Under the pieces are notes generated by a model. The model did no database searches and was not told the origin of the DNA. It was given only the letters and a program-made list of their open reading frames with translations. Below, one piece after another: positions 35,622 through 41,066 of a stretch of 41,066 nt of DNA (position 1 is the first letter of the stretch; each line of letters starts with the position of its first letter). A program made the translations under genes and the position numbers. This DNA is from Cryomorphaceae bacterium (lineage in GTDB: Bacteria > Bacteroidota > Bacteroidia > Flavobacteriales > Schleiferiaceae): positions 1 through 41,066 of the forward strand of contig JAIUMB010000003.1 of the NCBI GenBank assembly GCA_022565745.1, written 5' to 3'.

Positions 35622-37652
35622 TTATTTTAGGTATTTGTTTAACCACATAAAAAACTCCGTTTGCCATACAATGGCGTTTTGCGGCTGCAGTACCCAGTGG
35701 CCTTCGTCGGGGAATAGCACCAAACGGCTGTCAATCCCACGGATTTTGGCCGCTTGAAAGGCTTGAAGTCCTTGCTCCACCGGTACGCGGAAATCTTTTT
35801 CTCCGTGAATGACCATGATGGGGGTATCCCATTGATCGACCTTACTGTGGGGTGAAAATTCCAAATAGGATTTTGGTGTGGGCTTATTCCAGTAGGGTCC
35901 ACCTAAATCCCAATCGGCAAAGAACAGTTCTTCGGTGGTGCCATACCAGCTCTCCATGTGGAAGAGTCCGCAGTGTGAGATAAATGTTTTAAACCGACCA
36001 TTATGGACACCCGCCAATTGGTACACGCTGTATCCACCATAACTGGCACCCACAGCCCCTAAACGGTTTTCGTCGATGTACGATTTTTTCGCCATTTCAT
36101 CCACAGCCGTGAGGTAGTCGGCAATGGGTTGTCCGCCCCAGTCACCGCTGATGTCATCGTTCCAAGCCTTGCCAAATCCGGGCAAACCACGACGGTTGGG
36201 GGCTATTACCACGTATCCTTGAGAGGCCATGAGTTGGAAATTCCAGCGGAAGGAGTAAAATTGAGATACGGCGCTTTGGGGGCCGCCTTGGCAGTACAAC
36301 AAGGCCGGATATTGCTTAGATTCGTCAAAGTCAGGCGGAAGAATTAACCAAACCAGCATTTTCTCACCATCAGTGGTGGTTACCCATTCTTCGCGGATTT
36401 CACTGGTAGGCATGCGGTCAAATATGGGCGTGTTGACCTTGGATAGCGCCTCTGCTTCTCCGCGCTTACTGAAAGTGAAAATCTCCGTCGGGTGATTCAT
36501 GTCCATGCGTTCGGCCACTATGGTGCCTTTTCCGGCTTTGATGTTGCCGTAGTTGTAACGTCCGGTGGCAAAGGCTTCAGCTTTAGCTGTGACGCCGGTT
36601 TTTCCAAACGATAGATCGAGTTTGTAGATCGGAATGGTGGCCTTTTCGTCTTTGCTTATGTAAACGGTTTTTTTATCGGCCCAGTCGTAGCTGTGCCAGA
36701 AATCAGCCAGAGTACGATGTGCTTTGTTTTCCTTGAGGTCATATACCACAAAGTGCGACTCGTCTGATTCAAAACCGGCACGCGGCATACTCAGCCAGCT
36801 CAGGTGTTTTCCGTCGGGAGAAAATTTGGGATACTTATCGTAACCTTGGTTGTCACCGGAAATTTCGGTGGTTGACTCTGATTCTAGCTCGTAAAGAAAA
36901 ATGCGGGTATTGGTACTTTGGGCAAATTCCACGCCGGTTTCGGGCTTCAATACATAGGCAATGTGGGTGCCATCTGGGTGGATGCTGTAATCGCCTTTGC
37001 CGCCAAATGGAGGTGTAGGAAACGCATAGTCTTTTCCTTTCATCAAGTCTTTATAGATCACCACTGGGTGAACAATCTCTTTGGGTAAATCTGCAATGCA
37101 GAGGTGCTCGGTCATTTCGCCTTGCCAGTCGTCCCAGTGGCGGTACATCAAATCGTCGTAAACGCGTACATTGGCTTTTTTCATGGATTCATAGGGTCGG
37201 AGCAGCCAGTTGTTGCGCGGCACTTTTTTCGAAAAGACCAGTAAATGGCCATTTTTTGTTTTTTGCAAATGTGCATTGGCAATGCCATCGCGGATATCGG
37301 TAACCGGTTTTTCTTCGCCGCCCCACTCTTTTAGGTAGAGTTGTCCCTTACGCATAAAGGCAATGGTTTTGCTGTTGCCCACGAAGTGTGCACCGGATTC
37401 GCTGCCGTCTTCCTTTTCACTGATGCGTTCTGCAGCACCTCCTTTGGTAGGAATACGGTAAACAAGGCGTTCTCCCTTGTTTTTCCCCATGTCGTAGGTT
37501 GTAATTCCGTATAATGCGTATTTTCCGTCGGGTGACACGTCGTCTAGACTAACGCGTCCCAGTTTCCAAAGTAGTTCAGGATTCATTCCCGATTGTGCTT
37601 GCATGGATAGTCCGATTGAAAGGCTAATAATTAAGGCGAATATCTGCTTCAT
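35622..37652 (-). CDS. S9 family (prolyl oligopeptidase-like) serine peptidase
   Basis: Signal peptide; GAVGASYGGYSVYQLAGVH nucleophile motif, VIHGEKDFRVP and PDEGHWVLQPQN catalytic Asp/His. Confidence 0.94.
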   Translation of the reverse strand: MKQIFALIISLSIGLSMQAQSGMNPELLWKLGRVSLDDVSPDGKYALYGITTYDMGKNKGERLVYRIPTKGGAAERISEKEDGSESGAHFVGNSKTIAFMRKGQLYLKEWGGEEKPVTDIRDGIANAHLQKTKNGHLLVFSKKVPRNNWLLRPYESMKKANVRVYDDLMYRHWDDWQGEMTEHLCIADLPKEIVHPVVIYKDLMKGKDYAFPTPPFGGKGDYSIHPDGTHIAYVLKPETGVEFAQSTNTRIFLYELESESTTEISGDNQGYDKYPKFSPDGKHLSWLSMPRAGFESDESHFVVYDLKENKAHRTLADFWHSYDWADKKTVYISKDEKATIPIYKLDLSFGKTGVTAKAEAFATGRYNYGNIKAGKGTIVAERMDMNHPTEIFTFSKRGEAEALSKVNTPIFDRMPTSEIREEWVTTTDGEKMLVWLILPPDFDESKQYPALLYCQGGPQSAVSQFYSFRWNFQLMASQGYVVIAPNRRGLPGFGKAWNDDISGDWGGQPIADYLTAVDEMAKKSYIDENRLGAVGASYGGYSVYQLAGVHNGRFKTFISHCGLFHMESWYGTTEELFFADWDLGGPYWNKPTPKSYLEFSPHSKVDQWDTPIMVIHGEKDFRVPVEQGLQAFQAAKIRGIDSRLVLFPDEGHWVLQPQNAIVWQTEFFMWLNKYLK

Positions 37653-37673
37653 GTTTCTAAAAATTGAAATGGG

Positions 37674-38642
37674 TTACAAAGGTAGTGATTCTGCAAAAAG
37701 CATTCCTAGGTCTAAATTGAGGTAGGCGGCTTGTTTAGGTAAAATGGATTCGGCCGACAGTCCGGGTACGGTGTTCACTTCAATAAGGTGGGGCACATCG
37801 TTTTGATCGATGATAAAGTCTACCCTGGCTAGTCCATTGAGTTGTAGTTTTTTGTAGACCAATTCCGTTTGCGCCATGATGGTTTTTTGTGCGTGCTCGG
37901 AGATTCGGGCGGGTGTGATTTCTTCAGACAGGCCGCTGTATTTAGATTCGTAGTCAAAAAATTCGTTTTTGGGAACAATCTCCGTAATGGCTAAAGCGGT
38001 TACTTTTCCGTTGCGTTTGCAAACACCGCAAGCCACTTCGGTGCCTATAACGGCAGATTCTACAACTACAGCGTCGTCTTCTGTAAATGCAACGTTTAAG
38101 GCCTGCGCAAAATCATCGGCGTTTTTTACTTTTGAAACGCCCAAACTGCTTCCACTGCAATTGGGTTTAACAAAAAGAGGCAGTCCAAGCTTTTTAATGA
38201 TATTTCTGGAATTGATGCTGTCATTCTGGTGAATGTATTCCGACTTGGGTACGGTGATGCCCATATGACGAATTACCATGTTGCACTCGGCTTTGTTAAA
38301 TGTCAATGCAGAGGCAAAGGCATTGGAGGTGGAGTGCGGCATGCCTATAAGTTCAAAATAGGCCGGTAGGAGACCATCTTCGGCTGGAGTGCCGTGTACC
38401 GCTACAAAAACGCCGTCAAAGGTTACTTGGGTGTTGTTTTTACCTAAAAAAGAAAAATCGTGTTTGTTGATGGAGAACTGCTCACCGTCTATATCGGCGT
38501 ACCAACCGTCTTTGGCAATGATGACTTTAAAGCAGTTAAACGCATTGCGAAGGTGGTCAAAAACCACTTGTCCGCTACCCATACTTACGTCGTACTCACC
38601 GGAGTAGCCGCCCATGACGATGGCGATGTTTTTTTTGCTCAT
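37674..38642 (-). CDS. ddl: D-alanine--D-alanine ligase
   Basis: MGGYSGEYDVSMGSG, VAVHGTPAEDGLLPAYFELIGMPHSTSNAFASALTFNKAE, PLFVKPNCSGSSLGVSKV and LIEVNTVPGLSAESILPKQA. Confidence 0.96.
   Translation of the reverse strand: MSKKNIAIVMGGYSGEYDVSMGSGQVVFDHLRNAFNCFKVIIAKDGWYADIDGEQFSINKHDFSFLGKNNTQVTFDGVFVAVHGTPAEDGLLPAYFELIGMPHSTSNAFASALTFNKAECNMVIRHMGITVPKSEYIHQNDSINSRNIIKKLGLPLFVKPNCSGSSLGVSKVKNADDFAQALNVAFTEDDAVVVESAVIGTEVACGVCKRNGKVTALAITEIVPKNEFFDYESKYSGLSEEITPARISEHAQKTIMAQTELVYKKLQLNGLARVDFIIDQNDVPHLIEVNTVPGLSAESILPKQAAYLNLDLGMLFAESLPL
37677..37684 (-). promoter_or_regulatory. Candidate -7 element TACCTTTG of the S9 peptidase gene, inside the ddl 3' end
   Basis: CAAAGGTA on +, next to the ddl stop codon, 25 nt upstream of the peptidase ATG. 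Confidence 0.4.
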
Positions 38643-39700
38643 AGGGAATGTGGTTGCTGGTCGATTAATGGGTTAAGAGCCAATGTGAATTGTTGTGCTT
38701 GAATGGTGTGAAAAGTCTTTTCACTCGTGAATGCATTTGAGATAAAAAGAGGAAGCCAGATGGCCATTAATAAAATAATGAGTATGCGTTGCCAAACTTT
38801 TCTCATTTCACTTAAGAGCAAAAAACTTAGGGATATGCTGCACATAAACCACCACACATTTGCGTATTGCGAGCTATCTTGAAACAATATAGCCAAGAAC
38901 AAAAAGCACAGCCCGGCCAAGGCAAAGCTTCGACCGGAGTAGGTCCAGCGTTTGGCGCGGGTTATTTCGGTGAGAAAAAGGAGCATCAAAACAATCGTCC
39001 ATGTATATTGAAACCAACGTTGCGGTTGGTTGCTGATGTTTTGGATAGACGCGGAGGAAAAGCTTGGTGAAATATTTGGTAAAACAACGTCTTGAAGCAA
39101 CAAGAATGCAGAAAGTGCGAGTGTGCTGCCCACAATAGCCAAGCGTTTTTCTTCCTTTCTTACTATAATAAAATCGATAATGATAAGCAGGATAAATGCG
39201 GGGAGTATGGGTGGATTAATGGCAAATACGAGTAACCCAAAAAGCAATGGTAAAAAGAAATATAGCCACTTGGGCAATCGGTAATCGAGAATGATGAAGC
39301 CGATAAAGGCGACGCCGATGGCTAAGAATGCGGTGATGTGTCCGAGCAGTAGCAGTTGACCTATTACTATAGGTAAAACAATCAACGCATTGACAGCAGA
39401 AATGCCTTTTTGTCGGCATCGCAACTCAGCCGCAAATCCAGTTATGCCGATGGACATCGCAATGAGTAATTTTTCTGCAGATATAAAATTGAGGTTGACC
39501 ACATACGCCAACCAAGTTTCATGTCCGAAAAGGTAGTTGTGAGGCGTGTTGCTGCGAATAGCATTAATCATGCTGTGCACCTCGGCGCTGAGTTGGTTTT
39601 TTGATACAATAAAAGGAAGAAGGGCTAGAGCCAAACACAAATAAAACAGCCAGCGCGCGAGCACCGGCTTGTTTTTCAGCTTGTGTAACAGCCGTAGCAT
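38639..39700 (-). CDS. Hypothetical polytopic membrane protein (about 10 TM)
   Basis: 353 aa with many hydrophobic segments; overlaps the ddl start by 4 nt, 4 nt gap to frr. No family recognised. Confidence 0.75.
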   Translation of the reverse strand: MLRLLHKLKNKPVLARWLFYLCLALALLPFIVSKNQLSAEVHSMINAIRSNTPHNYLFGHETWLAYVVNLNFISAEKLLIAMSIGITGFAAELRCRQKGISAVNALIVLPIVIGQLLLLGHITAFLAIGVAFIGFIILDYRLPKWLYFFLPLLFGLLVFAINPPILPAFILLIIIDFIIVRKEEKRLAIVGSTLALSAFLLLQDVVLPNISPSFSSASIQNISNQPQRWFQYTWTIVLMLLFLTEITRAKRWTYSGRSFALAGLCFLFLAILFQDSSQYANVWWFMCSISLSFLLLSEMRKVWQRILIILLMAIWLPLFISNAFTSEKTFHTIQAQQFTLALNPLIDQQPHSL

Positions 39701-39704
39701 GCGA

Positions 39705-40268
39705 TTACACCGTCATGATATCGGCTTCTTTACGTTCCAAAATACTGTCAACCTTACTGTTAAAGTTGTTGGTAAGCTTTTGGATTTCTTCTTCGTTGCC
39801 TTTGATAAGGTCTTCTGGAGCGCCGTCGTCTTTGAGTTTTTTCAAGGCATCGTTGGCGTCTTTACGTGCGGCGCGGATGCTTACGCGGGCGTGCTCAGCT
39901 TCTGCTTTGGCCGCTTTAACCAGGTCTCTACGGCGGTCTTCGGTCAATGGCGGAATGTTGATGATCACCATTTCTCCGTTGTTGGATGGGTTGAGCCCCA
40001 GGCCGGCGTTGAGGATGGCTTTTTCGATTTCCGGAATCATGCTTTTTTCCCAGGGCTGCACGGTAATGGTGCGAGCATCAGGAGTTCCTACGTTACCTAC
40101 ACCGCTCAATGGGGTAATGGAACCGTAGTAGTCTACTTTTACCGGAGAGAGCATCGCTGGATTGGCTCTTCCAGCACGGATTTTAACCAGTTCTTTTTCT
40201 AAATGAGAAATGGCATTGTTCATCGACTCTTCGGTCTCTGCAAAAATGAGTTCTAATTCTTCGTTCAT
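39705..40268 (-). CDS. frr: Ribosome recycling factor
   Basis: HLEKELVKIRAGRANPAMLSPVKVDYYGSITPLSGVGNV and IPPLTEDRRRDLVKAAKAEAEHARVSIRAARKDAND. Confidence 0.98.
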   Translation of the reverse strand: MNEELELIFAETEESMNNAISHLEKELVKIRAGRANPAMLSPVKVDYYGSITPLSGVGNVGTPDARTITVQPWEKSMIPEIEKAILNAGLGLNPSNNGEMVIINIPPLTEDRRRDLVKAAKAEAEHARVSIRAARKDANDALKKLKDDGAPEDLIKGNEEEIQKLTNNFNSKVDSILERKEADIMTV

Positions 40269-40277
40269 GGCAATATA

Positions 40278-40985
40278 TTAATTATGTACCAGTGTTCCTA
40301 TGTTCTCGCCGGCAACCACTTTGAGAAGATTGCCGCGGGTGTTCATATCAAACACCAAAATGGGAAGCTTATTTTCTTCACTAAGCGTAAAGGCCGTCAT
40401 ATCCATAACGTTAAGGCCTTTTTCGTAAGCTTCGCGGAAGGAGATTTTTTCGTATTTCACCGCGTTTACGTCTTTTTCGGGGTCGGCGGTATAAATGCCA
40501 TCGACGCGTGTGCCTTTAAGGATGACTTCGGCTTCGATTTCAATGGCCCTCAATGTGGCGGCTGTATCGGTTGTGAAATAAGGGTTACCTGTTCCACCAG
40601 AGAAAATGACTACACGGCCTTTTTCTAGGTGACGAATAGCGCGGCGACGGATGAAAGGCTCAGCAATTTTATCCATTTCTATGGCATTTTGCAAACGGGT
40701 GTAAATGCCTTTGTCTTCTAGTGCGGATTGAAGCGCCAATCCATTGATGGTTGTGGCCAGCATGCCCATGTGGTCAGCTTGCACGCGATCCATGCCTTCA
40801 CTGGCACCGGATACACCACGAAAAATATTACCGCCACCTATAACAATGGCCAATTGTATACCTTTTTCTGTAATCGTTTTAATTTCTTCAGCGTAAGCTT
40901 TAAGTCTTTCCGGATCAATTCCGTATTGTCTATCGCCCATGAGGGCTTCTCCGCTGAGCTTCAGGAGTATTCGTTTGTAATGCAT
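40278..40985 (-). CDS. pyrH: UMP kinase
   Basis: [47 protein letters not shown] and [45 protein letters not shown]. Confidence 0.98.
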   Translation of the reverse strand: MHYKRILLKLSGEALMGDRQYGIDPERLKAYAEEIKTITEKGIQLAIVIGGGNIFRGVSGASEGMDRVQADHMGMLATTINGLALQSALEDKGIYTRLQNAIEMDKIAEPFIRRRAIRHLEKGRVVIFSGGTGNPYFTTDTAATLRAIEIEAEVILKGTRVDGIYTADPEKDVNAVKYEKISFREAYEKGLNVMDMTAFTLSEENKLPILVFDMNTRGNLLKVVAGENIGTLVHN

Positions 40986-41004
40986 CGCAGTTCTGTAATT
41001 GCTG

Positions 41005-41012
41005 CAAACCTA
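41005..41012 (-). promoter_or_regulatory. Candidate -7 element TAGGTTTG of the pyrH-frr operon (minus strand)
   Basis: CAAACCTA on +, 20 nt upstream of the pyrH ATG. Confidence 0.45.
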
Positions 41013-41066
41013 CGGAAAAAATGCGTATCGCTTTGGTGGGAATTTGATAAATTTGAGACGTTGAGA

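Noticed and set aside
35442-35757. Small + ORFs between DUF3109 and the S9 peptidase
   Set aside because: Mostly antisense to flanking genes, no start signal or family resemblance.
1-41066. tRNA, rRNA or prophage genes
   Set aside because: No tRNA-like cloverleaf blocks, rRNA signatures or phage structural/integrase proteins were recognised.

Overview
This 41 kb window is a mostly ordinary, densely coded chromosomal segment of a Bacteroidota genome. It carries a T9SS/gliding translocon gene (sprA), T9SS sorting-domain cargo, a GH3-family protein, and many TAnnTTTG-type promoter motifs. Recognisable core genes are rnpB (RNase P RNA), trmD, queA, thyA, a Dps-like gene, ruvA, sprA, gcvH, a tonB-like gene, hemJ, rbfA, ddl, frr and pyrH. 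Others include DUF2237+SelO, msrB, a GH3-family protein, two surface-antigen/BamA-like outer-membrane proteins, a LolC/E-like permease, a MATE transporter, an AddB-like PD-(D/E)XK protein, a DUF3109 protein and an S9 peptidase. The accessory-looking parts are (i) the ~0.9 kb noncoding stretch at 417-1300, with ATTCGTG direct/inverted repeats, a ~150 bp MITE-like imperfect hairpin and a second copy of one of its arms, and (ii) an AT-rich antitoxin/PIN-toxin pair at 32857-33499. I found no CRISPR array, tRNA, rRNA or prophage. I cannot demonstrate a wholly new system. The best leads are the hairpin element with its possible split ORF, a matched pair of apparently leaderless promoter/start modules (trmD and MATE), the alpha/beta hydrolase with a long basic Pro/Lys/Asn repeat tail, and the ~200 nt leader with a palindrome upstream of the TonB-like gene.
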